From Rhizobium croatiense (GTDB lineage Bacteria; Pseudomonadota; Alphaproteobacteria; Rhizobiales; Rhizobiaceae), in assembly GCF_019793465.1 (NCBI RefSeq), contig NZ_JAILYJ010000006.1:266484-330483 (forward strand): a stretch of 64,000 nucleotides of DNA. Reading direction: 5' to 3'. This document shows positions 9,420 to 18,454 of this stretch, piece after piece (the first letter of the stretch is position 1; each line of letters starts with the position of its first letter). Position numbers and translations under genes: made by a program. The notes beneath the pieces were generated by a model. The model was given only the letters and a program-made list of their open reading frames with translations, had not been told where the DNA came from and made no database searches.

Positions 9420-10595
9420 ATGACTTACGCGCTTCGACAGATCGCGGTGTTTGGCTGCATGGCGGCGTTGATGCCTCTGGCCGCGCTGGCCCAGAACGCC
9501 CCGCCGCCCCCGCCCGTCACCGTCGCCAAGCCGGTCGTTCGCGACGTCGTCGACAGCGACGAGTTCATCGGTCGCTTCGAACCGGTCGACGAAGTCTCCG
9601 TTCGCTCGCGCGTTGGCGGTTACCTGCAGGAAATCCATTTCCAGGACGGCGCCCTGGTCAAGCAGGGCGATCTGCTCTTCGTCATCGACCAAAGACCCTT
9701 CATAACGGCCCTCAACCAGGCAAAGGCGACCCTTGAGGCCTCACAATCCACCCTGGTCTTTGCCGACGCGCAGTACAAGCGCGCCCAGTCGCTTGCTTCC
9801 AGCGGCAGTCAGTCGGCGCAGACGCTGGATGATCGCCGCCGCGAATTCGATTCAGCCGAGGCCAATGTCCGCGGCGCGCAGGCCGCAGCCGACCGTGCGT
9901 CGCTCGACATGGAATATACGGAAATCAAGGCGCCGCTCAGCGGCCGTATCGACCGCCGGCTGATTTCGGCCGGCAATCTCGTGCAGACCGACCAGACCGT
10001 GCTCACGACGATCGTTTCTCTCGACCCGATCGATTTCTATTTCGACGTCGACGAACGCCGCCTGCTGAATTTTGCCGACACCGCCCGCAAATTGGGCAAA
10101 GACCTCCAGCAGGGCGGCGGCGGACTGGATGTGTCCGTCACGATCTCGGATCCCAATGCCAAACCTTTCAAGGGAAAGCTCGATTTCGCCGAGAACCGGG
10201 TCGACAACCAGAGTGGCACCATTCGTCTGCGAGCCCGTTTCCCCAACCCTGGCCTTGTCCTGCAACCCGGCCTCTTCGGCCGCATACAGGTCGAAGCCTC
10301 CAACACCTACCAGGCCATTCTTGTCCCCGACGAGGCAATCGGCTCGGATCAGAACGAGCGCGTCGTCTATGTCGTCGCCGACGACGGCACGGTTTCGAGC
10401 AAGCCCGTCAGGCCTGGACCGCGGCTCTACGGCTACCGCGTGATACGCGAGGGTCTCGACGGCACCGAGACGATCATCGTCAACGGCGTGATCCGCGCCC
10501 GTCCCGGCTCGAAGATCACGCCTCAGATGACCGAGCTGCCGAAGGAGCGGCAGGACACGGCGCCGGAAACCGCCGGCGCGGAGAGCGGACAATGA
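9420..10595 (+). CDS. RND efflux periplasmic adaptor (MexE-like)
   Basis: Membrane-fusion protein of 391 residues. The ATG at 9420 follows TTGGAGG at good spacing. An N-terminal signal peptide ends near ALAQ (about residue 26). Next come FIGRFEPVDEVSVRSRVGGY (lipoyl half), a coiled-coil hairpin, DMEYTEIKAPLSGRIDRRLI (second lipoyl half), and the beta-barrel and membrane-proximal domains. Its stop overlaps the pump start by four bases (ATGA), so the two are coupled. It should pair with the RND pump and a TolC-like channel encoded elsewhere. It is a distant homologue of the partial adaptor at the left edge. Confidence 0.93.
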   Translation: MTYALRQIAVFGCMAALMPLAALAQNAPPPPPVTVAKPVVRDVVDSDEFIGRFEPVDEVSVRSRVGGYLQEIHFQDGALVKQGDLLFVIDQRPFITALNQAKATLEASQSTLVFADAQYKRAQSLASSGSQSAQTLDDRRREFDSAEANVRGAQAAADRASLDMEYTEIKAPLSGRIDRRLISAGNLVQTDQTVLTTIVSLDPIDFYFDVDERRLLNFADTARKLGKDLQQGGGGLDVSVTISDPNAKPFKGKLDFAENRVDNQSGTIRLRARFPNPGLVLQPGLFGRIQVEASNTYQAILVPDEAIGSDQNERVVYVVADDGTVSSKPVRPGPRLYGYRVIREGLDGTETIIVNGVIRARPGSKITPQMTELPKERQDTAPETAGAESGQ

Positions 10596-13500
10596 GATTC
10601 GCTCATTTTTTCGTGGACCGGCCGATCTTTGCGGCCGTGATTTCGATCGTTCTTCTCGTCGTCGGCGGCATCGCCTATACGCAGCTGCCGGTCTCGCAAT
10701 ATCCGGAGATCGCGCCGCCGACGATCGTCGTGCGCACCTCCTATCCGGGCGCTGATCCGCAGACCATCGCCGATACGGTTTCGACGCCGCTCGAGCAGCA
10801 GATCAACGGCGTCGAAGACATGCTCTACATGTCTTCCTACTCGAGCGCCGACGGCGCCATGTCGCTGACGATCACCTTCAAGCTCGGCACCGACCTCGAC
10901 AAGGTCCAGGTGCTTGTCCAGAACCGCGTCTCCATCGCGCTGCCCCGCCTTCCCGAGGAAGTCCAGCGGCTCGGCGTGACAACCGACAAAAGTTCGCCGG
11001 ATCTGATGATGGTCGTGCACCTGTTGTCGCCGACGCATCGTTATGACCAGCTTTACGTCTCGAACTACGCCCGCAACCGCATCCGCGACGTTCTCGTTCG
11101 CCTCGATGGCGTCGGCGACGTGCAGCTGTTCGGCGAGCGCCAGTATTCGATGCGAGTCTGGCTGGACCCGGAAAAGCTCTCTGCCTACGGCATGACATCC
11201 GATGACGTCGTCGCCGCCCTCAGAGACCAGAACGTCCAGGTGTCGGGCGGCAAGATCGGCGCGCCGCCGGTCACCGGCAAGAACGCGTTCGAATATACGG
11301 TGCGGACGGACGGCCGCTTCTCCGACGTGCGCGAGTTTCGCTATGTCATCGTCAAATCGACGGATAGCGGCCGGCTTGTGCAGTTGCAGGACGTCGCCCG
11401 CATCGAGCTCGGCGCGCAGGACTACGTCACCAACAGCTATCTCAACAACGATCCCGCGGTCGCACTCGGCATCTTCGCCCGGCCGGGGACCAATGCCCTC
11501 GACACCGCCCATCAGGTCCAGACGATCATGAAGGACCTGTCGCAGAATTTCCCGCAGGGGCTAGAATATCGCATCGTCTACGACACCACCGAATTCATCT
11601 CGGATTCGATCTCCGAAGTGTATCGAACCATCGTCGAGGCGGCGATCCTGGTGGCGATCGTCGTCCTCGTCTTCCTGCAATCCTGGCGCACCGCGATCAT
11701 TCCGATCATTGCCATCCCGGTCTCGCTGATCGGCACCTTCGCCGTCCTCTTGGCCTTCGGCTTCTCGCTCAACATGCTCACCCTGTTCGGCCTGGTGCTG
11801 GCGATCGGTATCGTCGTCGACGACGCGATCGTGGTGGTGGAAAATGTCGAGCGCAATCTCGCCCGCGGCATGACGCCGAAACAGGCCTCCCACGTCACGA
11901 TGGACGAAGTCGGAACCGCCGTCATCGCCATCTCGCTGGTGTTGATCGCCGTCTTCGTGCCGACAGCCTTCATTCCGGGCATTTCGGGACAGTTCTACCG
12001 GCAGTTCGCCGTCACCATCGCTGTGACCACCGCGATATCAGCGTTGAACTCGCTGACGCTTTCGCCTGCCCTGGCAGGCATATTGCTCAAGCCTCATGAC
12101 CATGAAACCAGGCGCACCAATGTGGCCACACGCCTGGGACGCGGCCTTGCCGATGGCTTCAACCGTGGATTCGACCGGATGAGTTCCGGCTATTCATGGA
12201 CCGTTCGGCACCTGGTCAGCAGCTGGGTCGGCTTGAGCGCTGCCATGCTCGCCTTCGTCTGCCTGCTGGGGGCAACCTGGTACATGGGCACGCGGGTTCC
12301 CTCGGGTTTCATCCCGACCATGGACCAGGGTTACGCGATCATCGTCATACAGCTTCCTGACGGCGCCTCGCTTGCGCGTACCGACGCCGTCGTCAAACAG
12401 GTGGGCGACATTGCCCGCACCGTGCCGGGTGTCGGCAATGCCGTGCAGTTTGCCGGCTTCAGCGGGGCGACATTCACCAATGCCTCAAATGCCGGCGTCG
12501 TCTTCGTGCCGTTCAAATCCTTCGCCGAACGCGAAGAAGGCGGAGACAACGCCAACAAGATCATCGGCGAGCTTTTCGGCAAGCTGCAAAGCATCCAGGA
12601 AGCCTTCATCATCGCCATACCGCCGCCATCCGTGCGGGGTGTCGGCAATTCCGGTGGCTTCAAGATGCAGATTTCCGATCTTGAAAACGCGGATATGACG
12701 CGGGTGCTCGCCCTCGCCCGCCAAATGATGGGTGCGGCAGCGACGACCGAGGGGCTGACCGGCGTCTTTACGACATTCTCCGACGCAAGCCCGCAATATT
12801 TCCTGGCGATCGACCGCGACAAGGCACGCTTCCTGAATGTGCCGATCCCCAATATCTTCAACGCGCTTTCCATCAATCTCGGCGTCGCCTATGTCAACGA
12901 TTTCAACGCGTTCGGCCGCGTCTATCAGGTTCGCGCCCAGGCCGACCGGCAGTATCGCATGGATAGGGAAGATATCCTCGCCCTGAAGGTTCGATCGGCG
13001 ACCGGCGCGCTGGTTCCGCTTGGAACCTTGATGGATATCCAGGATGCCAGCGGCCCGGCGCTCGTCCAACGCTACAACATGTATGTCTCGGTGCCGCTTC
13101 AGGGCAATCCGACGCCAGGCACGTCAACGGGCGACGCCATCGCGAAGATGGAAGCGCTGGCGGCAAAGATCCTGCCGCAGGGAACGACCTTCGAATGGAC
13201 GGAACTCGCCTATCAGGAGACCCATACCGGCAACACCGCCGTCTACATCTTCGCCCTCTCGGTGATCTTCGTCTTCCTGGCGCTGGCGGCGCAATATGAA
13301 AGCTGGGTTCTGCCGCTGGCGATCATCCTCATCGTGCCGCTCGCGGTGCTGGCGGCGCTGATCGGGGTTTCGCTCCGCGGCATGGACAACAATGTCCTGA
13401 CGCAGATCGGCCTGATCGTGCTGATCGGCCTTGCGGCCAAGAACGCCATTCTGATCGTCGAGTTCGCGAGACAGGCGGAAGAAGAAGGCAAATCGCCGGT

Positions 13501-13777
13501 CGACGCGGCCATCGAGGCCAGCCATCTTCGCCTGCGACCGATCCTAATGACGGCTTTCGCCTTCATCTTCGGCGTGCTGCCGCTTGCCATCGCCACCGGC
13601 CCCGGCGCCGAAATGCGCCAGTCGCTCGGCACTGCCGTCTTCTCAGGCATGCTCGGCGTGACGTTCTTCGGCCTGTTCCTGACGCCGGTTTTCTACGTCG
13701 TGCTGCGCGGCCGGCGTCGCAACCGCTCAGCTGAAAGGCCGGTCGAAGCGGTCCCGACCGAAAGGGAGACGGTTTGA
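10592..13777 (+). CDS. RND multidrug efflux pump (MexF/AcrB-like HAE1 transporter)
   Basis: Inner-membrane proton-driven exporter of 1061 residues, the usual HAE1 length. The N-terminus FFVDRPIFAAVISIVLLVVG is typical. Helix 4 carries the proton-relay aspartates (GLVLAIGIVVDDAIVVVENV), and the second half repeats the fold (GLAAKNAILIVEFARQAEEE). Two large periplasmic loops separate the membrane halves. It is translationally coupled to the adaptor gene upstream. No outer-membrane factor gene follows; the next gene is convergent. Substrates cannot be read from the sequence. Confidence 0.95.
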   Translation: MRFAHFFVDRPIFAAVISIVLLVVGGIAYTQLPVSQYPEIAPPTIVVRTSYPGADPQTIADTVSTPLEQQINGVEDMLYMSSYSSADGAMSLTITFKLGTDLDKVQVLVQNRVSIALPRLPEEVQRLGVTTDKSSPDLMMVVHLLSPTHRYDQLYVSNYARNRIRDVLVRLDGVGDVQLFGERQYSMRVWLDPEKLSAYGMTSDDVVAALRDQNVQVSGGKIGAPPVTGKNAFEYTVRTDGRFSDVREFRYVIVKSTDSGRLVQLQDVARIELGAQDYVTNSYLNNDPAVALGIFARPGTNALDTAHQVQTIMKDLSQNFPQGLEYRIVYDTTEFISDSISEVYRTIVEAAILVAIVVLVFLQSWRTAIIPIIAIPVSLIGTFAVLLAFGFSLNMLTLFGLVLAIGIVVDDAIVVVENVERNLARGMTPKQASHVTMDEVGTAVIAISLVLIAVFVPTAFIPGISGQFYRQFAVTIAVTTAISALNSLTLSPALAGILLKPHDHETRRTNVATRLGRGLADGFNRGFDRMSSGYSWTVRHLVSSWVGLSAAMLAFVCLLGATWYMGTRVPSGFIPTMDQGYAIIVIQLPDGASLARTDAVVKQVGDIARTVPGVGNAVQFAGFSGATFTNASNAGVVFVPFKSFAEREEGGDNANKIIGELFGKLQSIQEAFIIAIPPPSVRGVGNSGGFKMQISDLENADMTRVLALARQMMGAAATTEGLTGVFTTFSDASPQYFLAIDRDKARFLNVPIPNIFNALSINLGVAYVNDFNAFGRVYQVRAQADRQYRMDREDILALKVRSATGALVPLGTLMDIQDASGPALVQRYNMYVSVPLQGNPTPGTSTGDAIAKMEALAAKILPQGTTFEWTELAYQETHTGNTAVYIFALSVIFVFLALAAQYESWVLPLAIILIVPLAVLAALIGVSLRGMDNNVLTQIGLIVLIGLAAKNAILIVEFARQAEEEGKSPVDAAIEASHLRLRPILMTAFAFIFGVLPLAIATGPGAEMRQSLGTAVFSGMLGVTFFGLFLTPVFYVVLRGRRRNRSAERPVEAVPTERETV

Positions 13778-13798
13778 TCACTCCAGTGACAATGCCTG

Positions 13799-14578
13799 TC
13801 AGGTGGAAAACAGATGCACCTGGCCCTGCCACAGACGGGCGACGGTCAGCCTGCCGCTGCGATAGGCGCGCGTATCGAGATTGAGCCGCCTCGCGCGAAC
13901 CTCTGGCTCGTCGTTCGGCGTATGACCATGGACGACGAGTTTCGGCAAAGGGATCCTGCTTTCGAGAAATCGGTGGCGGATGAGCACCAGATCCTCGTCG
14001 GTCTGCGCCGCGATTGGCCGCGCCGGATCGATGCCGGCATGGACGAACAATACGCTTGGCGTGTCCAGCATGATCGGCATCGCCCGCATGAAATCGATAT
14101 GCGTGTGCGGCAGCGAATGACGGAGGAAGGCGTCGAGCTGTGCGCCGGAGGGGAAGACCAGCGGCAGATGCTCCGGATCGAGCCCATAGGATTTCAGCGA
14201 GTGCGCCGATCCCATCCGCATCCAGTCGTCATAGGAAAGCCAGCCGTCGATATAATCGAGCATGGCGATCTCGTGGTTGCCGGCAAGGCAGATCCGATCG
14301 AAACCTTGCGGCGGCGGATCCATGAGGTGAGCGATGACCTGCGCCGATTCCGGGCCGCGGTCGATATAATCGCCGAGCGTCACGATCAGCTTGCGCCCGG
14401 GCAGCCGTGCCGCATCGCGCAGGATAGCCTGTTCGGCCTTCACGAGCAGATCGCACCGGCCGTGAATGTCGCCGATGGCATAGGTTGGAATATCGGCGAT
14501 ATCCAGCGTCGGACGCGGTCTCGGCTCGCGTGCCATTTTCGAAACCTCGCTGCGGCGAGCAAGAGAGTCGCTCATCAT
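13799..14578 (-). CDS. PPP-type serine/threonine protein phosphatase-like metallophosphatase
   Basis: Calcineurin-like phosphoesterase of 259 residues with the PPP signature in order: AIGDIHGRCDLL, TLGDYIDRGPES and CLAGNHEIAML, then VLFVHAGIDP and KLVVHGHTPND. These supply the dinuclear metal ligands (D, H, D, N, H, H). It resembles bacterial PrpA/PrpB and lambda phosphatases and could act on phosphoproteins or small phosphorylated molecules. The ATG at 14578 is chosen; a TTG at 14587 is also in frame. The stop is only 21 bp from the convergent RND pump stop. No partner gene is adjacent. Confidence 0.88.
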   Translation of the reverse strand: MMSDSLARRSEVSKMAREPRPRPTLDIADIPTYAIGDIHGRCDLLVKAEQAILRDAARLPGRKLIVTLGDYIDRGPESAQVIAHLMDPPPQGFDRICLAGNHEIAMLDYIDGWLSYDDWMRMGSAHSLKSYGLDPEHLPLVFPSGAQLDAFLRHSLPHTHIDFMRAMPIMLDTPSVLFVHAGIDPARPIAAQTDEDLVLIRHRFLESRIPLPKLVVHGHTPNDEPEVRARRLNLDTRAYRSGRLTVARLWQGQVHLFST

Positions 14579-14660
14579 GTTTCTCAATCAAGGAAGCCCC
14601 GGTTAACCATAAGTAGCGCCGAGGGCAAGGCGATCAAGTTGGTGAGAAAATTCGAAGCAT

Positions 14661-14681
14661 CGGTTTTTTCTAGAAAAACCG
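14661..14681. promoter_or_regulatory. Perfect 8-N5-8 inverted repeat upstream of the SfnB-like gene
   Basis: CGGTTTTT (14661-14668), spacer TCTAG, AAAAACCG (14674-14681). It lies 59 bp upstream of the SfnB-like start and 82 bp upstream of the divergent phosphatase gene. The symmetry and position suggest a dimeric repressor or activator site. The regulator is unknown; the Rrf2-type gene just downstream is one candidate. Confidence 0.5.
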
Positions 14682-14740
14682 TTCTTATCATCCGCAGCGA
14701 AATCCCTCACTCCTGTTGTCCGTCGAGGAAAGAGTGACCG

Positions 14741-15859
14741 ATGGGAACCATATCGCAGTTTCGTGACCGCCTGAGACCGCCAGCGCAGCGCATCGAGAGC
14801 GAAGAGGCGGCAATATCCACGGCCCGTGACCTCGCCACCGCCTTCCGGCGCGAGGCGAGCGAACGCGATATCAACCGCATTCTGCCGTTTGCCGAACTCG
14901 ACGCGCTGTCGATATCGGGACTGACCGCAATCACTGTTCCACCCGACCATGAAGGGCTCGACGTGCCGAATGCCCTGCTTGCCGAAATCGTTGCGATCAT
15001 TGCCGAGGCCGATGCTTCGATCGGCGAGACCCTGGAAAATCATTTTTCCGCGCTGGAAACACTCCGCATTCAGGCCGGAGAGGATCTGAAGGCCTCGCTG
15101 TTTGCCCGTGCGCTGCTCGGCGACCGCTTCGCCTCCGCCACTTTCGCCGAGGGGTGCGAGGTAACCGACGAAGGCCCGGGCTATCGCCTCAGCGGCCGCA
15201 CTCGGCAGGCCGCCGGTATCCTCTATGCCGACTGGATCGCCGCCGCCCTCACACTTCCGCCCGGCCGCCCGGTGACGCTCTACCTCACCGGCAGCGATGA
15301 AGACCTGCAGGTGGTCGATGATTGGGACGGCTTCGGCCAGCGCACCAATGGATCGGCAACGACGATCGCCGGCGCACTCCATGTCAATACCGCTGCCATC
15401 GCGCCGGCGTCTTCATTTGGATATTCGACAGGCATGTCGCTCCGCCTGCTGCTCAAGGCCGGGGTAAGCCTCGGCATCGCGCGAGCCGCGTGGGCCGACC
15501 TGATGACAGCGATCGGCGATCGCGCCGCCGTCCTCTCTCACCTCGGCAAACACGCCGTCGGCATCGAAGCGACGGCGGCGGCCTTGGAACGGGCTGGCCG
15601 AAAACTCGACTTTGCCCAGGTCAATCCCGTGGAGGCGGCGATGGCAGACGCGCATTTTTCCGCTTCGGCGGCCGCGATCATAGCCGGCGATACGGCGCTC
15701 GCCGCCGCCAATGCGCTGTTCGAACTCGCAGGGCAGGCATCGGCCGGCATCGGCCTCAATCTCGACCGCCATTGGCGCAATGCCCGCATTCACGCGCTTT
15801 CGCTGCCACGGGATAGGATGCTGCGCAGCGCAGGCGAGTATATGTCGAAGCAAGCCTGA
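14741..15859 (+). CDS. SfnB/DszC-like acyl-CoA dehydrogenase-fold flavoprotein
   Basis: Protein of 372 residues with the acyl-CoA dehydrogenase fold. Members of the SfnB/DszC group are FMNH2-dependent monooxygenases, several of them used for sulfur acquisition from sulfones or sulfonates. The N-terminal helical domain (ALLAEIVAIIAEADASIGET), the central beta-domain and the C-terminal four-helix bundle are all present. GDRFASATFAE corresponds to the flavin-contact region. AGGAAAGAG precedes the ATG at 14741. No reductase partner is adjacent. A convergent Rrf2-type regulator follows after 54 bp. The sulfur-related role is inferred from the family only. Confidence 0.75.
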   Translation: MGTISQFRDRLRPPAQRIESEEAAISTARDLATAFRREASERDINRILPFAELDALSISGLTAITVPPDHEGLDVPNALLAEIVAIIAEADASIGETLENHFSALETLRIQAGEDLKASLFARALLGDRFASATFAEGCEVTDEGPGYRLSGRTRQAAGILYADWIAAALTLPPGRPVTLYLTGSDEDLQVVDDWDGFGQRTNGSATTIAGALHVNTAAIAPASSFGYSTGMSLRLLLKAGVSLGIARAAWADLMTAIGDRAAVLSHLGKHAVGIEATAAALERAGRKLDFAQVNPVEAAMADAHFSASAAAIIAGDTALAAANALFELAGQASAGIGLNLDRHWRNARIHALSLPRDRMLRSAGEYMSKQA

Positions 15860-15883
15860 ACGACTGCCACAAGGCACCGTCGT
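15860..15883. terminator. Possible bidirectional terminator
   Basis: Between two convergent genes, ACGAC-TGCC (15860-15868) pairs with GGCA-(CC)-GTCGT (15873-15883) across the loop ACAA, with a two-base bulge. The position between convergent stops supports a terminator. There is no strong T-tract on either side. Confidence 0.35.
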
Positions 15884-15913
15884 TGTGCGGGACGATGTGG
15901 AAACGAAGAGATC

Positions 15914-16378
15914 TCAGCTGGCGGCAGAGATCGGAAATTCTTCCGTGGCGCCCTCGACATGGCCGCCGGCCGCTACGAATTGTTCGAGGGTCATATTGTC
16001 GAGGATGGCGGCGATCGCGTCCCGAACATCGGTCATCGAACGCCGCACCTGACAGGTTTCCGGATCGGCGCAATCGTCGCAGGCCTCATAGGCCGTACGG
16101 CTGGCGCAGCGGATCGGCGCCAGGGGCCCGTCGAGCGTGCGGATGACATGACCGATGCGGATTTCGGAAGCCGGACGCGACAGGGAATAACCGCCGCCAG
16201 GCCCCTTCTTCGACCGCAGGATGCCGACATTGCGCAGCTCCAGCAGGATCGTATCGAGAAACTTCTTCGGGATATTGTTGCGGGCGGCGACGTCGTTGAT
16301 GAAGGCGGTCTCGCCAGGCGGCAACCGCGCCAGGTCGACCAATGCCTTCAGGCCGTATTTTCCCTTTTTCGTCAGCAT
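15914..16378 (-). CDS. Rrf2-family transcriptional regulator with cysteine cluster
   Basis: Regulator of 154 residues starting MLTKKGKYGLKALVDLARLP. The winged helix follows (INDVAARNNIPKKFLDTILL), with wing RSKKGPGGGYSLSRP. After the dimerisation helix there is a cysteine set, CASRTAYEACDDCADPETC, similar in placement to the ligands of Fe-S-sensing Rrf2 proteins such as IscR, NsrR and RirA, although the spacing differs. It may sense Fe-S, redox state or sulfur supply. It is convergent with the SfnB-like gene. Which genes it controls cannot be told from the sequence. Confidence 0.88.
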   Translation of the reverse strand: MLTKKGKYGLKALVDLARLPPGETAFINDVAARNNIPKKFLDTILLELRNVGILRSKKGPGGGYSLSRPASEIRIGHVIRTLDGPLAPIRCASRTAYEACDDCADPETCQVRRSMTDVRDAIAAILDNMTLEQFVAAGGHVEGATEEFPISAAS

Positions 16379-16459
16379 TGTCTTTGTCCTGTCGAAAACG
16401 CAATATCATCCCGCCAATAGCAGGCAAATAGCGTCGAAAGCGTGAAGATACAACAAAAT

Positions 16460-16476
16460 AGCTATTATTTATAGCT
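16460..16476. promoter_or_regulatory. AT-rich inverted repeat upstream of the Rrf2-type gene
   Basis: AGCTAT (16460-16465), spacer TATTT, ATAGCT (16471-16476), perfect 6-N5-6 symmetry, 82 bp upstream of the Rrf2-type start. Possible autoregulatory operator. Nothing else clear lies in 16379-16530. Confidence 0.35.
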
Positions 16477-16532
16477 TATCTCGGCAACACTGGCGGGCTT
16501 GCAGGCAGCAAAGCGGCATCCGACGTACCAAT

Positions 16533-16628
16533 GCATGTCACCCGGAAGTGTGCAGCGGTTCCGGGACAACCACATGCATTAAAACAAAGAGCTAAAGCGC
16601 GTTGCGTGAATTTGATTCGACGCGCTTT
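16533..16628 (+). repeat. Rhizobial palindromic intergenic repeat, copy 1
   Basis: Two-hairpin element. The first hairpin has arms GCATGT (16533) and ACATGC around an inner pair CCCGGA/TCCGGG. The second has AAAGCGCG (16594-16601) and CGCGCTTT (16621-16628). It is closely related to the copy at 18357-18454: both share AAGTGTGCAGCGGTT and ACAAAGA-CTAAAGCG, and the differing stem bases are compensated. This type of dispersed mosaic element is common between genes in Rhizobium genomes. Same orientation as copy 2. Confidence 0.8.
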
Positions 16629-16667
16629 ATGGCTGGCCACGCGCTGCCTGCCGGCCGCGCTTTGCCG

Positions 16668-17456
16668 TCAGATCGTCTTCAGCATGCCGCCATCGACAAA
16701 ATAGGTCGATCCGATGCAGTAGCTTGCCCGCTCCGAACTCAGAAAGACGAAGACGTTCGCCAGTTCCTCCGGCGTGCCGAAGCGTTTGGAGGCAGCGTGC
16801 TCATTGGCGACGCTCTGCAGATAGCCTTCCCAGTTGCCGCCGGTTTCGGCCGTCAGCTGCTTGGCGGTCTTGATCCAGTCAGGCGTCAGGATCAGGCCGG
16901 CATTGATGCAGTTGACGCGGATATTGTCCTGGATCAGCTCGGTCGAGAGCGTCTTCGAAAACATCATCAGCGCCGATTTGCTGACATTGTAGATCGGCTC
17001 GTACCAGAGCGGCTGGACGGCGCAGATCGAGGCATTGTGCAGGATGACCCCGCCGCCGCGCTTCTTCATCTGCGGCGCGATACCGCGGGCAAGCCGCACG
17101 GCGGCCATCACGTGCAGGTCCCAATAGGCCTGCCACTTCTCGTCCGGGGCCTCCATCACCGTCTCGTTCGATCCGGTGCCGGCATTGTTGATGAGGATGT
17201 CGGCGCCGCCCATTTTGGCCGCCGCCGCAATGATCGCCTCCGTTCCCGCTGCCGTCGCGACGTCGGCGACAACGGCGATAGCACTGACGCCATGCTTCTC
17301 AGCAATACGGGTGGCCTCCGCCTCCAGCCGCTCGCCGCCGCGCGCCGCCAGCACGAGATCCGTGCCCTCGGCCGCCAGCCCTTCGGCGATCGCCAGTCCG
17401 ATGCCGACCGACGCGCCCGTTATAACCGCAGTCTTTCCCTTCAATCCCAGATCCAT
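16668..17456 (-). CDS. Short-chain dehydrogenase/reductase (SDR)
   Basis: Classical NAD(P)-dependent SDR of 262 residues. It has the cofactor motif TGASVGIG, the structural motif NNAG, a catalytic serine in HNASICAV, and YNVSK supplying the catalytic Tyr and Lys. The C-terminus IGSTYFVDGGMLKTI is typical. The ATG at 17456 has GGAGGAAG upstream; the open frame extends further but without a better start. It is divergent from the hydroxypyruvate isomerase-like gene, with about 128 bp between starts, so the two may be co-regulated. The substrate is not assigned. It is bracketed, together with the isomerase gene, by two palindromic repeats. Confidence 0.9.
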   Translation of the reverse strand: MDLGLKGKTAVITGASVGIGLAIAEGLAAEGTDLVLAARGGERLEAEATRIAEKHGVSAIAVVADVATAAGTEAIIAAAAKMGGADILINNAGTGSNETVMEAPDEKWQAYWDLHVMAAVRLARGIAPQMKKRGGGVILHNASICAVQPLWYEPIYNVSKSALMMFSKTLSTELIQDNIRVNCINAGLILTPDWIKTAKQLTAETGGNWEGYLQSVANEHAASKRFGTPEELANVFVFLSSERASYCIGSTYFVDGGMLKTI

Positions 17457-17584
17457 ATCTTCCTCCAGCAGCGCCGGCGACCCCGGCCCGATGGGACGAG
17501 TGTTCCGCCAGTGAATCCGGGCGTCAAGCCTTGCGGCAGGTTCCGATCTGGCGCATGTCTGCATCGGTTGTTGGGAGGTGTTTC

Positions 17585-18355
17585 ATGCGACGTTATTCGG
17601 CCTGCATAGAGTGGCTGTTTGCCGAAGAGGCCGACCGTTTTCCCGATCGCATCCGCCGCGCCCATGCCGTCGGCCTGACGGCTGTCGAATTTTGGCGATG
17701 GAGCAACAAGGACCTGGATGCGATCGAGGCGGCGCTTGACGAAACCGGCCTTGCGGTGACCAGCCTCGTTACCGAACCGATGATCGCGCTGACCGACGCC
17801 GCCAACAGACACGCCTGGCTGAAGGGGCTTGCGGACTCCGTTGTCGTCGCCAGACGTCTCGGCGCACCGGTGCTGATCGCCCAGGCCGGCGACGATCTCC
17901 CGGGTTTCAGCCGCGAAGAACAGCGCTTGGCGCTGACCGAGACGCTCAGAGCCGGCGCCGACGTCCTCGCTGGCAGCGGCGTGCGCCTCGGCGTCGAGCC
18001 GCTCAACACCCGCATCGACCATATCGGCTATTTCCTCGATTCCACTCGCGAAGGCCTCGACATCATCGATGACGTCGCCCGCCCCGAAATCGGCATCGTC
18101 TACGACATCTACCATTCCGCCGTCATGGACGAACGCACCGAAGAGGTGCTGGAGGGCCGTCTCGACCGCGTCTTCCACGTCCACGTCGCCGATCATCCCG
18201 GCCGCAACGAGCCGGGCTCCGGCGGCATCGACCTCCCCCGCCGCCTCAATTGGATCTTCGCCAATGGCTATGACGGCGCCGTCGGCCTTGAATACCGGCC
18301 GACCAGATCCCGCGCGGACGCAGTCAAAGCCGCGATCGCCTCGCTCGGCGGGTAA
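17585..18355 (+). CDS. Hydroxypyruvate isomerase-like TIM-barrel protein
   Basis: AP-endonuclease-2-like TIM barrel of 256 residues. Motifs include YSACIEWLF at the first strand, VGLTAVEFWRW, and GVRLGVEPLNT with a metal-ligand Glu. IGIVYDIYHS contributes Asp and His, VFHVHVADHPGRNEPGSGGI is typical of Hyi/OtnI isomerases, and GLEYRPT carries the last Glu. It probably isomerises a 2-oxo or hydroxy sugar acid. GGGAGGTG lies upstream of the ATG at 17585. Its divergent SDR neighbour would be a logical oxidoreductase partner in sugar-acid metabolism, but this is inference. Its stop lies just before palindromic repeat copy 2. Confidence 0.85.
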   Translation: MRRYSACIEWLFAEEADRFPDRIRRAHAVGLTAVEFWRWSNKDLDAIEAALDETGLAVTSLVTEPMIALTDAANRHAWLKGLADSVVVARRLGAPVLIAQAGDDLPGFSREEQRLALTETLRAGADVLAGSGVRLGVEPLNTRIDHIGYFLDSTREGLDIIDDVARPEIGIVYDIYHSAVMDERTEEVLEGRLDRVFHVHVADHPGRNEPGSGGIDLPRRLNWIFANGYDGAVGLEYRPTRSRADAVKAAIASLGG

Positions 18356-18356
18356 A

Positions 18357-18454
18357 GCATGTCGCGCAGAAGTGTGCAGCGGTTTTGCGGCAACAACATG
18401 CGTAAGACAAAGACCTAAAGCGAGAGGAACGATCCGAAAGATTGCAACTCGCTT
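18357..18454 (+). repeat. Rhizobial palindromic intergenic repeat, copy 2
   Basis: Second copy of the two-hairpin element. Arms are GCATGT (18357) and ACATGC, with inner CGCA/TGCG. The second stem is AAAGCGAG (18417-18424) with CTCGCTT (18448-18454). Compared with copy 1 the stem bases co-vary, so structure rather than sequence is kept. It begins directly after the isomerase stop and runs into the stop codon of the convergent CMD-like gene. Confidence 0.8.
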
